A DNA stretch of 64,000 nt from Micromonospora sp. C31 (GTDB lineage Bacteria > Actinomycetota > Actinomycetes > Mycobacteriales > Micromonosporaceae): the NCBI RefSeq assembly GCF_018070575.1, contig NZ_JAGPXN010000007.1:210668-274667 (forward strand), written 5' to 3'. The position numbers were made by a program, and so were the translations under genes. Below, piece after piece: positions 1 to 10,823 of the stretch. A model generated the notes under the pieces. The model did not search any database. It was not told where the DNA came from and saw only the letters and a program-made list of their open reading frames with translations. Positions within the stretch are counted from its first letter, which is position 1. Every line of letters begins with the position of its first letter.

Positions 1-196
1 GCTGCTCGCCCCGGGCCTCGGCGCGCAGGGCGCCACGGCGGCGGATCTGCGCGTCGTGTTCGGCTCCGCCCTGCCCGCGGTGCTGCCCTCGTACTCGCGG
101 GAGGTGCTGGGCGCGGGCCCGGATCCGGACGCGCTGCGGGCCGCCGCCGAGCGGGCCCTGACCGCCTGTCGGGCCGTCCTCGCCACTGGTGACTGA
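1..196 (+). CDS. pyrF: Orotidine 5'-phosphate decarboxylase, C-terminal fragment
   Basis: This is the last 64 or so codons of a gene that begins left of the window. The frame reads LLAPGLGAQGATAADLRVVF and ends at TGA 194-196. The APGxGAQG segment is the phosphate-binding loop typical of the actinobacterial form of OMP decarboxylase, which makes UMP in pyrimidine synthesis. The position just before mihF, gmk and rpoZ is the usual actinobacterial order. The catalytic Lys/Asp residues are outside the window, so activity cannot be judged. Confidence 0.85.
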   Translation, partial: LLAPGLGAQGATAADLRVVFGSALPAVLPSYSREVLGAGPDPDALRAAAERALTACRAVLATGD

Positions 197-239
197 CTGA
201 CGGCTCGGTCACCTTTGTAAAGATCATCGCGCGTCCACG

Positions 240-268
240 TTGCCGAATGCGCCGTCGAACGCTAGTTT
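240..268 (+). promoter_or_regulatory. Candidate sigma-A promoter for mihF
   Basis: In the 175-bp gap between pyrF and mihF, TTGCCG (240-245) and TAGTTT (263-268) are separated by 17 bp, a plausible -35/-10 pair. It would place the start of transcription about 95 bp before the mihF GTG. Sequence match only. Confidence 0.35.
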
Positions 269-371
269 TCCCCGCGCTGGGAACCACGGACCCCTTGGTT
301 CACAGCGACACCACGTTTCACAGATGCGGCGGTGCGTCCCGCCCGTCGCGATAGGGACCTGAGGAGAACTG

Positions 372-689
372 GTGCCGCTCCCGTCACTGACCCCGGAACA
401 GCGCGCTGCCGCGCTGGAGAAGGCCGCGGAGATCCGCAAGGCCCGTGCTGAGCTGAAGGAGCAGCTCAAGCAGGGCAAGACCACCCTCGGAGCCGTCCTC
501 GAGCGTGCCGAGTCCGACGACGTCGTCGGCAAGCTCAAGGTCTCCGCCGTGCTGCAGGCGATGCCGGGTATCGGCAAGATCCGGGCCACCCAGATCATGG
601 AGAAGCTCAAGATCGCCGACAGCCGGCGCCTGCGTGGCCTCGGCGAGCAGCAGCGCAAGGCACTGCTTGGAGAGTTCGCCGCCAACTGA
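372..689 (+). CDS. mihF: Actinobacterial integration host factor, mIHF
   Basis: A 105-residue basic protein starting at GTG 372 behind a GAGGAGA ribosome-binding site (361-367). An N-terminal helix rich in Lys, Glu and Arg (residues about 8-40) is followed by a helix-two-turns-helix region with AMPGIGKIRATQIMEKL (about 64-80). That region is the DNA-binding part of mIHF. mIHF is a nucleoid-associated protein of actinobacteria, unrelated in fold to E. coli IHF, that binds and bends DNA and affects chromosome organisation. Length and sequence match the family closely. It lies 25 bp before gmk. Confidence 0.93.
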   Translation: MPLPSLTPEQRAAALEKAAEIRKARAELKEQLKQGKTTLGAVLERAESDDVVGKLKVSAVLQAMPGIGKIRATQIMEKLKIADSRRLRGLGEQQRKALLGEFAAN

Positions 690-714
690 GGCTGGCTGCG
701 TGTAGAAACAAGCA

Positions 715-1278
715 GTGAGCACGGATGACGAGGCGCGCCCGGCGGCTCGGCTCACTGTCCTGACGGGGCCTTCGGGCTCCGGCACGGAGAGTGTCGTCGA
801 GCGCGTCCGGGCGCGTTCTCCGTCCATCTGGGTCCCGGTGCCGGCCACCACGCGCCCGCGCCGGGAACGCGAGCTGGACGGCGTCGACCGGCTCTTCCTG
901 GCCCCCGCCGAGTTCGACCGGATGGTCGCCGCCGGGGAACTGCTGGAGTGGAGCCGGGCCGGGCCCCACCGGCGCGGCACTCCCCTCGAACCGCTGCGGT
1001 CCCGGCTCGCCGCCGGGCAACCCGTGCTGATCGGCCTCGACCTCGCCGGCGCGCTGCTGGCCCGGGCGGTGCTGCCCGACGCCCGGCTGGTGCTGCTGCA
1101 CCCGCCGGGGAACGTTCCCGCGCAGGCCACGCCGGCCGGCTTCGAACACACCCTCGCGCACGACCTGACCGGGCGGGTCGTCGACGAGCTGGTAGGCTTG
1201 TCCGGTTCTTCTTTCCTGGCTCCGGCGCCACCGCGCGTGCGCGGTGGACCGCCAGCACCGCCGCGTGCGGTGCGATAG
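715..1278 (+). CDS. gmk: Guanylate kinase homologue with degenerate P-loop
   Basis: The position between mihF and rpoZ and the motifs TTRPRR, DGVDRLFL, AAGELLEW and LIGLDLAGA identify a guanylate kinase fold (GMP + ATP to GDP + ADP). The P-loop reads GPSGSGTESV where the family has GPSGxGKxTV, so the ATP-binding lysine is Thr (residue about 24). After LHPPG (about 127) the sequence goes almost directly to the terminal helix, so the usual lid segment with its arginine motif is missing. Length is 187 residues. Start is GTG 715. It may be inactive or have a changed role; a second, intact gmk would then be expected elsewhere in the genome. Confidence 0.75.
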   Translation: MSTDDEARPAARLTVLTGPSGSGTESVVERVRARSPSIWVPVPATTRPRRERELDGVDRLFLAPAEFDRMVAAGELLEWSRAGPHRRGTPLEPLRSRLAAGQPVLIGLDLAGALLARAVLPDARLVLLHPPGNVPAQATPAGFEHTLAHDLTGRVVDELVGLSGSSFLAPAPPRVRGGPPAPPRAVR

Positions 1279-1294
1279 ACGCAGAGGTTAATTC

Positions 1295-1558
1295 GTGGGA
1301 TCCATCGCAAACCCCGAAGGCATCACCAACCCGCCGATCGACGAGCTTCTCGAGAAGACGACCTCGAAGTACGCGCTGGTGATCTTCGCCGCCAAGCGCG
1401 CCCGCCAGGTCAACGCCTACTACAGCCAGCTCGGCGAGGGGCTGCTGGAATACGTCGGCCCCCTGGTCGAGACCACCCCGCAGGAGAAGCCGCTCTCCAT
1501 CGCCATGCGCGAGATCAACGCGGGCCTGCTCACCGCCGAGCCGACCGACCAGCCGTAA
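1295..1558 (+). CDS. rpoZ: RNA polymerase omega subunit
   Basis: An 87-residue protein starting at GTG 1295. It contains the omega signature: [21 protein letters not shown], then [12 protein letters not shown] and, near the end, [13 protein letters not shown]. Omega wraps the C-terminal tail of the beta' subunit and aids assembly of RNA polymerase. It lies 16 bp after gmk and 14 bp before coaBC and is probably in the same transcript. Confidence 0.95.
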   Translation: MGSIANPEGITNPPIDELLEKTTSKYALVIFAAKRARQVNAYYSQLGEGLLEYVGPLVETTPQEKPLSIAMREINAGLLTAEPTDQP

Positions 1559-1572
1559 TCCGCCGCGCGTCG

Positions 1573-2781
1573 ATGTCCCCCCGGATCGTCCTCGGGGTCG
1601 GCGGCGGCATCGCCGCCTACAAGGCGTGCGAGCTGCTGCGGCTCCTCACCGAGTCGGGCCACCAGGTCCGGGTCGTGCCGACCGCGTCGGCGTTGCGCTT
1701 CGTCGGGGCCCCGACCTGGGCGGCGCTCTCCGGCCAGCCCGTCGCCGACGACGTCTGGTCGGACGTGCACGAGGTGCCGCACGTCCGGCTCGGTCAGCAG
1801 GCCGACCTGGTGTTGGTCGCGCCGGCCACCGCCGACCTGCTGGCCAAGGCCGCCCACGGCCTCGCCGACGACCTGCTCACCAACACGCTGCTGACCGCCC
1901 GCTGCCCCGTCGTGCTGGCCCCGGCCATGCACACCGAGATGTGGGAGCACCCGGCCACCGTCGCCAACGTCGCGACCCTGCGCTCCCGGGGCGTACGCGT
2001 CGTCGAGCCCGCCGTCGGGCGGCTCACCGGCGCCGACACCGGCAAGGGCCGGCTGCCCGACCCGGCGGAGATCTTCGCGGTCGCCCGCCGGGCCCTCGCG
2101 CGGGGCGTCGCGGCCCCCGCCGACCTGGCCGGGCGACACGTGGTGGTGACCGCCGGCGGCACCCGCGAGCCGCTCGACCCCGTCCGCTTCCTGGGCAACC
2201 GCTCCTCGGGCAAGCAGGGCTACGCCTTCGCCCGCTGCGCGGTGGCCCGGGGCGCCCGGGTCACCCTGATCTCGGCCAACGTCTCGCTGCCCGATCCCGC
2301 CGGCGTCGACCTGGTCCGGGTCGGCACCACCGGCGAGCTGCGCGACGCCACGCTGGCGGCGGCCGCCGAGGCCGACGCGGTGGTGATGGCGGCGGCTCCG
2401 GCCGATTTCCGCCCCGCGACCTACGCGCCTGGCAAAATCAAGAAGTCGGACGACGGCAGCGCACCCACCATCGAGCTCGTCACCAACCCGGACATCGCGG
2501 CCGAGCTGGGCCGGCGCCGTCGCCCGGAGCAGGTGCTGGTGGTGTTCGCCGCGGAGACGGGCGACGCCGAGGCCAACGGCCGGGCCAAGCTCGCCCGCAA
2601 GCGGGCGGACCTCGTCGTGATCAACGAGGTCGGGCCCGACAAGGTCTTCGGCGCCGAGACCAACGCGGCGACGGTCATCGGCGCGGACGGTTCGGTCAGC
2701 CGGATGCCCGAGCGGTCCAAGGAGGACCTCGCCGACGGCGTCTGGGACCTCGTGGTGGCCCGGTTGCCCGGCCGTTCCTGA
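1573..2781 (+). CDS. coaBC: Bifunctional phosphopantothenoylcysteine decarboxylase/synthetase
   Basis: Two steps of coenzyme A synthesis in one 402-residue protein. The N-terminal CoaC flavoprotein half (1-185) has [14 protein letters not shown] and the PAMHTEMW motif used in FMN and substrate binding. The C-terminal CoaB half (190-400) has [18 protein letters not shown], the RSSGKQG nucleotide loop and the PGKIKK motif, whose lysine acts in CTP-dependent joining of cysteine to phosphopantothenate. Start is ATG 1573, 14 bp after rpoZ. Length is normal. Confidence 0.95.
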   Translation: MSPRIVLGVGGGIAAYKACELLRLLTESGHQVRVVPTASALRFVGAPTWAALSGQPVADDVWSDVHEVPHVRLGQQADLVLVAPATADLLAKAAHGLADDLLTNTLLTARCPVVLAPAMHTEMWEHPATVANVATLRSRGVRVVEPAVGRLTGADTGKGRLPDPAEIFAVARRALARGVAAPADLAGRHVVVTAGGTREPLDPVRFLGNRSSGKQGYAFARCAVARGARVTLISANVSLPDPAGVDLVRVGTTGELRDATLAAAAEADAVVMAAAPADFRPATYAPGKIKKSDDGSAPTIELVTNPDIAAELGRRRRPEQVLVVFAAETGDAEANGRAKLARKRADLVVINEVGPDKVFGAETNAATVIGADGSVSRMPERSKEDLADGVWDLVVARLPGRS

Positions 2782-2830
2782 CGGCTGGAACCGGGCACGA
2801 CCGAAGGGGCCAGGCTCTGCCGCGGATGAC

Positions 2831-2836
2831 TACACT
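2831..2836 (+). promoter_or_regulatory. Possible -10 element for metK
   Basis: TACACT in the 88-bp coaBC-metK gap fits the actinobacterial TAnnnT -10 consensus and would give a leader of about 27 nt. No clear -35 was seen. No S-box or other SAM riboswitch was recognised in this short gap. Confidence 0.3.
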
Positions 2837-2869
2837 GCCGCGGAACGACTTCCACAATTTAGGAGTGCC

Positions 2870-4059
<1,190 letters not shown>

Positions 4060-4063
<4 letters not shown>

Positions 4064-6177
4064 CCGGCACCAGGCGCAGCGACCGGCGACCCGCGGACGG
4101 GTCGCCGGTCGCTCGTGTCTGCGTCGACGTTCCCCTGGCCCACCTGGACCGCCCCTTCGACTACCTCGTCCCGGCCGGGCTGGACGCCGACGCCGTCCCG
4201 GGCGTGCGCGTGAAGGTCCGCTTCGCGGGGCAGCTCGTCGACGGCTGGTTGCTGGAGCGGGCCGACGACTCGGGGCACACCGGTCGGCTGGCGTACCTGG
4301 AGAAGGTCGTCTCGCCCGAGCCGGTGCTCGCGCCGGAGGTCGCCCGGCTGGCCCGGACGGTCGCGGACCGCTACGCCGGCAGCCTCGCCGACGTGCTCCG
4401 CCTCGCCGTCCCGCCCCGGCACGCCCGGGTGGAGAAGGACGTCCGCGCCCGCGCCGCCGCCGGAGACGAACGCCCCGCCGTGCCGGACGAACGCGTGCCG
4501 GACCTGGGCCCCGCCGTGCCGGAGGGTGATCCCGGCGGGTCGGGCGTCGCCGCACCCGCGGGGGAGACCCCGGACCAGGACCCACCGCGGCCCGCCCCGG
4601 CCGGTGCCGCCCCGTCGGCCGGGCCCGGTCCCGATGCCTGGCGGGACTACCCGGCCGGGCCGGCGCTGCTCCGGGCGCTCGCCGACGGGCGGGCCCCCCG
4701 GGCGGTCTGGTCGGCGCTGCCCGGGGAGGACTGGCCCGCGCGGTACGCCGAGGCCGTCGCCGCCACCGTGGCCGGCGGCCGGGGCGCGGTGGTGGTCGTC
4801 GCCGACAACCGCGACCTGGACCGCCTCGACGCCGCCCTGCACGACGCCCTGGGCCCGGGACGGCACGTCTGCCTCTCCGCCGCGCTCGGTCCCGCCCGGC
4901 GCTACCGGGCCTTCCTCGCCGCCCGGCGCGGTGACGTGGCGGTGGTCGTGGGCACCCGGGCCGCGATGTTCGCCCCGGTCGCCCGCCTCGGGCTGGTGGC
5001 GATCTGGGACGACGGCGACGACCTGCACGCCGAGCTCCGGGCGCCCTATCCGCACGCCCGGGAGGTGCTGCTCACCCGCGCCCAGCTCGGCGACGCCGCC
5101 GCGATCGTGGGCGGGTACACCCGTACCGCCGAGGCGCAGCTGCTGGTGGAGACCGGCTGGGCCCGCGAGGTGGTGGCCGACCGGGCGACCCTGCGTGCCC
5201 GGATGCCCGCGATCGCGCCCACCGGCGACGACCCACAGCTGGCCCGGGACCCCGGTGCGGCCACCGCCCGGCTGCCCAGCCTGGCCTGGACCACCGCCCG
5301 GGAGGCGCTGCGCGCGGACCTGCCGGTGCTGGTCCAGGTGCCCCGCCGCGGCTACCTGCCCTCGGTGGCCTGCGCCGAGTGCCGCACCCCGGCGCGGTGC
5401 CCGCACTGCGCCGGGCCGCTCGCGCTGCCGTCGGCCGAGGGCACTCCCGCGTGCCGCTGGTGCGGGCGGGTCACCGCCGCGTACGCCTGCCCGGAGTGCG
5501 GTGGGCGGCGGCTGCGCGCCTCCGTCACCGGCGCCCGGCGCACCGCCGAGGAACTGGGCCGGGCCTTCCCGGGCGTGCCGGTGCGCACCTCCGGGCGGGA
5601 GGAGGTGCTGGCCGTGGTCCCGGGCGGCGCGGGCCTCGTCATCGCCACCCCCGGTGCCGAGCCGGTCGCCGAGGGCGGCTTCGGGGCGGTGCTGCTGCTC
5701 GACTCGTGGGCCCTGCTCACCCGGGCCGACCTGCGGGCGGGGGAGGAGGCGCTGCGCCGCTGGCTGACGGCCGCCGCGCTGGCCCGCCCCGCCGCCGCCG
5801 GCGGTCGGGTCGTGGTGGTCGCCGACGGGGCGCTCGCCCCCGTGCAGGCGCTGCTGCGCTGGGACGCCGGCTGGTTCGCCGCCCGGGAGCTGGCCGAGCG
5901 GCGGGAGCTGGGCTTCCCGCCGGCGGTGCGGATGGCCAGCGTGACCGGCCTGCCCGCCGCGGTGGCCGACCTGCTGGCCGAGGCCCGGCTACCGGCGGAG
6001 GCCGAGCTGCTCGGGCCGGTGCCGGCCGACGGGGACCGGGAGCGGATGCTGGTCCGGGTGCCCCGGGCCCGGGCCGCCGCGCTGGCCGGCGCGCTGCACT
6101 CGGCGGCCGGGGTGCGCGCCGCCCGTAAGGCCGCCGACCCGGTCCGTCTCCAGGTCGACCCGCTGGCTCTCTTCTGA
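4060..6177 (+). CDS. priA: PriA-like primosomal protein N' (helicase-degenerate)
   Basis: Replication-restart protein. [19 protein letters not shown] marks the N-terminal DNA-binding domain. Eight cysteines in four CxxC pairs between about residues 430 and 480 (CAEC, CPHC, CRWC, CPEC) form the PriA zinc module. The Walker A loop is absent: the equivalent region reads [16 protein letters not shown], so it is probably not an active helicase, as is usual for actinobacterial PriA. No ATG, GTG or TTG lies in frame between position 3841 and the conserved N-terminus. The best start is CTG 4060, overlapping the metK stop as CTGA, giving 705 residues. The start is therefore uncertain. Confidence 0.85.
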
Positions 6178-6227
6178 CCGACGACCCGGTCGCCACGGTG
6201 CCGCTCGCACCGCCCGACCTGGCCCGT

Positions 6228-6256
6228 CGTCGCACGCCGTGTCCGGCGGTGCGACG
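6228..6256 (+). terminator. Hairpin after priA
   Basis: CGTCGCAC (6228-6235) pairs with GTGCGACG (6249-6256). An inner GCCG/CGGC stem and a 4-nt loop add 4 bp. It sits 50 bp after the priA stop and lacks a T-run, as is common for high-GC terminators. A further perfect 8-bp hairpin is at 6313-6332. Confidence 0.45.
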
Positions 6257-6434
6257 GGGCGCGGGTGATAGCATCGCCCGTCATGCCCGGGCGTACGACG
6301 GCTCCAGGTCGCGGCGCGGCACCAGCCGCGCCGAGCTGGGGTCGTGGCCGGATCGCGCGACGGTGGCGGGAGCGCGTCGACTCGGCGCGATGTCGATGAT
6401 GTCATAACAGCCGGTGATCAGAGGTGGACCAGTC

Positions 6435-7418
6435 GTGACCGTTCGTCAGTCGATCGTCTTCAATGGTGACCTCGGCAGCGGCAAGAGCACCGTCTCCGTG
6501 GAGATCGCCGAGCGCCTCGGCCTGCGCCGGGTCAGTGTCGGCGACCTCTACCGCCAGATGGCGCAGGAGCGGCAGATGACCGCGCTCCAGCTCAACCTGC
6601 ACGCCGAGCTGGACCAGGCCGTCGACGGCTACGTCGACCAGCTCCAGCGCGACATCGCGGCCTCGGGCGAGCGGCTCGTCATGGACTCCCGGCTGGCCTG
6701 GCACTTCTTCACCGACGCGCTCAAGGTGCACATGATCACCGAGCCGGGCGAGGCGGCCCGGCGGGTGCTGGCCCGCCCCTCCGGCCCGGCCGAGAGCTAC
6801 GCCTCCATGGAGGAGGCCAAGGCCAAGCTGCGGGAGCGCAGCGAGAGCGAGCGGGGCCGGTTCATCGTCCGCTACGGCGTGGACAAGGCCCGACTGCGCA
6901 ACTACGACCTGGTCTGCGACACCACCCGTGCCTCGGCCGCCGAGGTCATCGAGCGCATCGTCGACGCGTACGAGGGCCGGCTGTGCGCGGACGTGCTGCG
7001 CGACGCGCCGCCGCTGCTGCTGCTCGACCCGGCCCGCGTCTATCCGACCGAGGACGTCACCGGCCTGCGCGACCTGTGGGGCTCGGAGTTCGTCGGCGAG
7101 GTGGCCGCCGGTGGCGACGAGGCACTGGAGCCGCTGCGGATCGGCTACACCGGGGAGTACTTCTTCGTCGTCGACGGGCACCGCCGTCTCAGCGCCGCCC
7201 TGCAGAGCGGCTTCCACCTGGTGCCGGCGCAGCTCGTCGCCGAGGTGAACGAGCCGGTGGTCGGCGGGATGAGCGCCGTGGACTACTTCGCCGCCCAGGC
7301 GCGACCCGGCCTGATCCACGACTGGGAGGCCGCCCACTCCATCGAGCTGCCGCTGCCCGAGCACGCCCTGCTCGGCGGCGACGCGGTCCTGGCCGGGGAG
7401 CCGGGCACCGGCGTCTGA
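6435..7418 (+). CDS. Cytidylate-kinase-like P-loop protein fused to a ParB-like domain
   Basis: The N-terminal half (about 1-185) resembles the archaeal-type CMP kinase: FNGDLGSGKST (P-loop, residues 9-19), SVGDLYRQMA, and a lid region with two Arg-rich helices. The C-terminal half (about 190-300) has YFFVVDGHRRLSAALQSG, similar to the DGHRR loop of ParB/Srx-fold domains. GTG 6435 is preferred over ATG 6414 because GAGGTGG (6421-6427) sits 7 nt before it. Product is 327 residues. It may phosphorylate a nucleotide or another small substrate. The exact role is unknown to me. No operon partner is obvious. Confidence 0.6.
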   Translation: MTVRQSIVFNGDLGSGKSTVSVEIAERLGLRRVSVGDLYRQMAQERQMTALQLNLHAELDQAVDGYVDQLQRDIAASGERLVMDSRLAWHFFTDALKVHMITEPGEAARRVLARPSGPAESYASMEEAKAKLRERSESERGRFIVRYGVDKARLRNYDLVCDTTRASAAEVIERIVDAYEGRLCADVLRDAPPLLLLDPARVYPTEDVTGLRDLWGSEFVGEVAAGGDEALEPLRIGYTGEYFFVVDGHRRLSAALQSGFHLVPAQLVAEVNEPVVGGMSAVDYFAAQARPGLIHDWEAAHSIELPLPEHALLGGDAVLAGEPGTGV

Positions 7419-7580
7419 GCCCGCCCGTACCGCGCCGCCCCGGACAGCGACGCGGTCGGCCGGCGCTGCCCGGGCTGGCCCCGGCCGTCCGCCGCGGCGC
7501 CGGGTCCGGCTGGCCCGGCGCGGCTACCCGGGGCTGCGGGTGACCATCGACACCCCACCGTCCGCGCCGCGTCGCGGTAC

Positions 7581-7614
7581 GCCGGCCGGGGCGGCCGGCG
7601 GCACTCCGTAGACT
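7581..7614 (+). promoter_or_regulatory. Hairpin and candidate -10 element before def
   Basis: The 235-bp gap between 7419 and 7653 has no convincing gene. GCCGGCC/GGCCGGC (7581-7587, 7593-7599) can form a 7-bp stem. TAGACT (7609-7614) fits an actinobacterial -10, placing transcription about 35 nt before the def start. No clear -35. Confidence 0.35.
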
Positions 7615-7653
7615 GGTACGGCACCAGCCCGCCCGCCGAAGGAGCCATGCCGA

Positions 7654-8214
7654 GTGACCGTCCAGCCCATCCGTCTGTTCGGGGATCCGGTGCTGCGCAC
7701 GCCGGCCGATCCGGTGGTCGACTTCGACGTCGAGCTGCGCAAGCTCATCGCCGACCTGACCGACACGATGCGTGAGCGGAGCGGCGCCGGCCTGGCCGCG
7801 CCGCAGCTCGGTGTGGGTCTTCGGGTGTTCACCTTCGACGTCGACGACGTGGTCGGCCACCTGGTCAACCCGGTGCTGGAGTTTCCCGACGCCGAGGAGC
7901 AGGACGGCCCCGAGGGCTGCCTGTCCATCCCCGGCCTCTACTTCGACACCAGGCGCCGGCAGAACGTGGTCGCCAAGGGCTTCAACGGCTACGGCGACCC
8001 GATGCAGATCGTCGGCACGGGGCTCATGGCGCGCTGCGTGCAGCACGAGACCGACCACCTCGACGGGGTGCTCTTCGTGGACCGGCTGGACCCGGCCGGG
8101 CGCAAGGAGGCGATGAAGGCGATCCGCCAGGCGGAGTGGTACGACGCGGCGGCCCCGCCGACGGTCAAGCTCAGCCCGCACGCCGTCGGCAGCCCTTTCG
8201 GTCTGGGTAGGTGA
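7654..8214 (+). CDS. def: Peptide deformylase
   Basis: Removes the formyl group from new proteins. The three family motifs are intact: GAGLAAPQ (about 45-52), EGCLS (about 88-92) and QHETDHLDG (about 129-137), which supply the metal ligands Cys, His, His and the catalytic Glu. The protein has 186 residues. Start is GTG 7654 with AAGGAG at 7639-7644. It is followed directly by fmt, which adds the formyl group to Met-tRNA, a common pairing. Confidence 0.96.
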   Translation: MTVQPIRLFGDPVLRTPADPVVDFDVELRKLIADLTDTMRERSGAGLAAPQLGVGLRVFTFDVDDVVGHLVNPVLEFPDAEEQDGPEGCLSIPGLYFDTRRRQNVVAKGFNGYGDPMQIVGTGLMARCVQHETDHLDGVLFVDRLDPAGRKEAMKAIRQAEWYDAAAPPTVKLSPHAVGSPFGLGR

Positions 8215-8218
8215 GCCC

Positions 8219-9145
8219 GTGCGTGTGATCTTCGCCGGCACGCCGGCCGTCGCCGTTCCCGCCCTGGCCGCCGTGGCGGCCTCCCGGCACGAACTCCTCG
8301 CCGTGGTCACCCGGCCGGACGCGCCCGCGGGGCGCGGTCGCGGGCTGGCCCGTTCCCCGGTGGGGGCGTGGGCCGACGAGCACGGGATCGAGGTGCTCAC
8401 CCCCGCCCGGCCACGCGAGCCGGAGTTCCAGGACCGGCTGCGCGAGCTGGCCCCCGACTGCGTGCCCGTGGTCGCCTACGGCGCGCTGGTGCCGCCGGCC
8501 GCCCTGGAGATCCCCCGCCACGGGTGGATCAACCTGCACTTCTCGCTGCTGCCCGCCTGGCGCGGGGCCGCACCCGTGCAGCACGCCGTGCTGCACGGCG
8601 ACGAGCTGACCGGGGCGAGCGTGTTCCAACTGGAGGAAGGGCTGGACACCGGCCCGGTCTACGGCACCCTCACCGACGAGATCCGGCCCGCCGACACGTC
8701 CGGCGACCTGCTGGAGCGGCTGGCCCACTCCGGCACCGGCCTGCTGGTGGCCGTTCTCGACGCCATCGACGACGGCACCGCCCGGGCCGAGCCGCAGCCC
8801 GCCGACGGGGTGTCGCTGGCGCCGAAGCTGACCGTGGAGGACGCGAGGGTGCGCTGGTCCGACCCCGCCTTCGCGGTAGACCGGCGGGTGCGGGCCTGCA
8901 CCCCGGCACCCGGGGCGTGGACGACGTTCCGCAGCGAGCGCGTGAAGCTGGGCCCGGTCACCCCGGCGCCCGACGGCCCGGAGCTGAAGCCGGGCGAGCT
9001 GCTGGTGGAGAAGTCCCGGGTGCTGGCCGGCACGGCCACGACCCCGGTGCGGCTCGGCGAGGTCCGGGCGGCGGGCAAGCGGGCGATGCCGGCGACCGAC
9101 TGGGCGCGCGGCGTCCGGGTCGCCGCGGGGGAGGAACTCGCGTGA
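8219..9145 (+). CDS. fmt: Methionyl-tRNA formyltransferase
   Basis: Transfers a formyl group from 10-formyl-THF to initiator Met-tRNA. VIFAGTP at the N-terminus, [17 protein letters not shown] (about 102-118, with the catalytic Asn and His) and LDTGPV (about 142-147, with the catalytic Asp) are intact. The C-terminal tRNA-binding domain follows from about 205. Length is 308 residues, normal. Start is GTG 8219, 4 bp after def. The stop overlaps the rsmB start as GTGA. Confidence 0.96.
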   Translation: MRVIFAGTPAVAVPALAAVAASRHELLAVVTRPDAPAGRGRGLARSPVGAWADEHGIEVLTPARPREPEFQDRLRELAPDCVPVVAYGALVPPAALEIPRHGWINLHFSLLPAWRGAAPVQHAVLHGDELTGASVFQLEEGLDTGPVYGTLTDEIRPADTSGDLLERLAHSGTGLLVAVLDAIDDGTARAEPQPADGVSLAPKLTVEDARVRWSDPAFAVDRRVRACTPAPGAWTTFRSERVKLGPVTPAPDGPELKPGELLVEKSRVLAGTATTPVRLGEVRAAGKRAMPATDWARGVRVAAGEELA

Positions 9146-10731
9146 CCGGGCCAACGGAACGACCCTCGACCGACCGCTTCGCCGGCGAACGACGTGGCGA
9201 ACGCTCCGGCGGCGACCGGTTCGGTGCCGAGCGCTCCGGCGGCGACCGGTTCGGCGGGCGCGACCAGCGTCCCTCGGGCGGCCAGCGCGGCGAACGGCCG
9301 GCGCGGGGCGGCCAGTGGGGTGACCGGGCCGGCGGCGAGCGCCGCGACGGCGGCCGGCGCCCCCCGCCCCGCCCGACTGTGGACCTGCCCCGCCAGGTGG
9401 CCTACGAGGCGGTCGCGGCGGTGCACCGCGACGACGCGTACGCCAACCTGGTGCTCCCGTCACTCCTGCGCGACGCGGGGCTGGTCGGCCGGGACGCCGC
9501 CTTCGCCACCGAGCTGACCTACGGCACGCTGCGCCACCTCGGCACCCTCGACGCGATCCTCGGCGACGCCGCCGGGCGCGACGTGCAGCGCATCGATCCG
9601 CCGGTGCGCGACGCGCTGCGGCTCGGGGCCTACCAGCTGCTGCACACACGGGTGCCGGCGCACGCCGCGGTCTCGTCGACCGTCGACCTGGTCAAGTCGG
9701 TGGGGGTCGGCGCGACGGGCTTCGCCAACGCGGTGCTGCGCGAGGTCGCCGGCCGGGACGCCGACGCCTGGGTGACCAGGCTGGCCCCGTCGGCCGAGAG
9801 CGACCCGATCGGGCACCTCGCCCTGGCGTACAGCCATCCGCAGTGGATCGTGCGGGCCTTCGCCGAGGCACTCGGCGGCGACCTCGGCGAGACGACCCGG
9901 CTGCTCATCGAGGACAACGAGCGCCCGCCGGTGCACCTGTGCGCCCGGCCGGGACTGGCCGACCCGGCGGAGCTGGCCGACGAGGCCGGCGGCGCACCGG
10001 GGGCCTTCTCCCCGTACGCGGTCTATCTCTCCGGTGGGGCGCCCGGCGACCTGCCGGCGCTCGCGCAGGGGCGGGCCCACGTGCAGGACGAGGGCTCCCA
10101 ACTGGTGGCCAACGCCCTGGCGGAGGCTCCGCTCGACGGCCCGGACGGGCGCTGGCTGGATCTCTGCGCCGGCCCGGGCGGCAAGTCCGGCCTGCTCGGC
10201 GCCCTCGCCGCCCAGCGGGACGCGCGGCTGACCGCGGTCGAGGTCTCCGAGCACCGGGCCCGGCTGGTCGAACAGGCCACCCGCGGTCTGCCGGTGACCG
10301 TGCTGCACACCGACGGCCGGACCGTCGGCGCGGACCCGAAGCTGCCGGAGGCGCACTTCGACCGGGTGCTCGTCGACGCGCCCTGCACGGGGCTGGGGTC
10401 GCTGCGCCGCCGGCCGGAGTCCCGCTGGCGACGCCAGCCTTCGGACCTGCCGCCGCTGACCCGGTTGCAGCGCGAGCTGCTGGCCGCGGCGCTGCGCGCG
10501 ACCCGCCCGGGCGGGCTGGTCGCCTACGTGACGTGCTCCCCGCACACCGTGGAGACGCACGTGACGGTGACCGAGGCGGCCCGCCGCTCCGGGGTGCCGG
10601 TCGACTTCGTCGACGCCCGGCCGCTGCTGCCGGCGGGGATGCCCGGTCTCGGCGACGGGCCGACGGTGCAGCTGTGGCCGCACCGGCACGGCACCGACGC
10701 GATGTTCCTGGCGATGCTCCGCCGCACCTGA
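9142..10731 (+). CDS. rsmB: 16S rRNA (cytosine-967-C5) methyltransferase with RGG-like tail
   Basis: Methylates C967 of 16S rRNA. After a NusB-like RNA-binding domain (about 80-210), the SAM-binding motif [14 protein letters not shown] (about 335) and the two catalytic cysteine motifs DAPCTGLGS and TCSPHTVE are intact. The first 77 residues are an Arg/Gly-rich, probably disordered extension with two copies of ERSGGDRFG and further RGG-like steps. GTG 9142 overlaps the fmt stop as GTGA and has GGGGGAGGA just upstream. Product is 529 residues. Confidence 0.92.
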   Translation: MTGPTERPSTDRFAGERRGERSGGDRFGAERSGGDRFGGRDQRPSGGQRGERPARGGQWGDRAGGERRDGGRRPPPRPTVDLPRQVAYEAVAAVHRDDAYANLVLPSLLRDAGLVGRDAAFATELTYGTLRHLGTLDAILGDAAGRDVQRIDPPVRDALRLGAYQLLHTRVPAHAAVSSTVDLVKSVGVGATGFANAVLREVAGRDADAWVTRLAPSAESDPIGHLALAYSHPQWIVRAFAEALGGDLGETTRLLIEDNERPPVHLCARPGLADPAELADEAGGAPGAFSPYAVYLSGGAPGDLPALAQGRAHVQDEGSQLVANALAEAPLDGPDGRWLDLCAGPGGKSGLLGALAAQRDARLTAVEVSEHRARLVEQATRGLPVTVLHTDGRTVGADPKLPEAHFDRVLVDAPCTGLGSLRRRPESRWRRQPSDLPPLTRLQRELLAAALRATRPGGLVAYVTCSPHTVETHVTVTEAARRSGVPVDFVDARPLLPAGMPGLGDGPTVQLWPHRHGTDAMFLAMLRRT

Positions 10732-10792
10732 GCGGGCGGCGCCTGGTCGCCCCGACCCACCTCGTCCGGTGGTCCGGCCAGGGGCGGCGGGT

Positions 10793-10821
10793 CGGGGCGG
10801 CCCCCAGTGGTGGCCGCCCCG
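10793..10821. terminator. Bidirectional terminator between rsmB and the lipoprotein gene
   Basis: CGGGGCGGCC (10793-10802) pairs perfectly with GGCCGCCCCG (10812-10821) around a 9-nt loop, between two convergent genes. A competing 10-bp repeat (GCCCCGACCC at 10749 with GGGTCGGGGC at 10789) overlaps it. Confidence 0.65.
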
Positions 10822-10823
10822 GC

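Noticed and set aside
2782..2869. SAM riboswitch before metK
   Set aside because: The 88-bp gap has no recognisable S-box, SAM-II or SAM-IV features.
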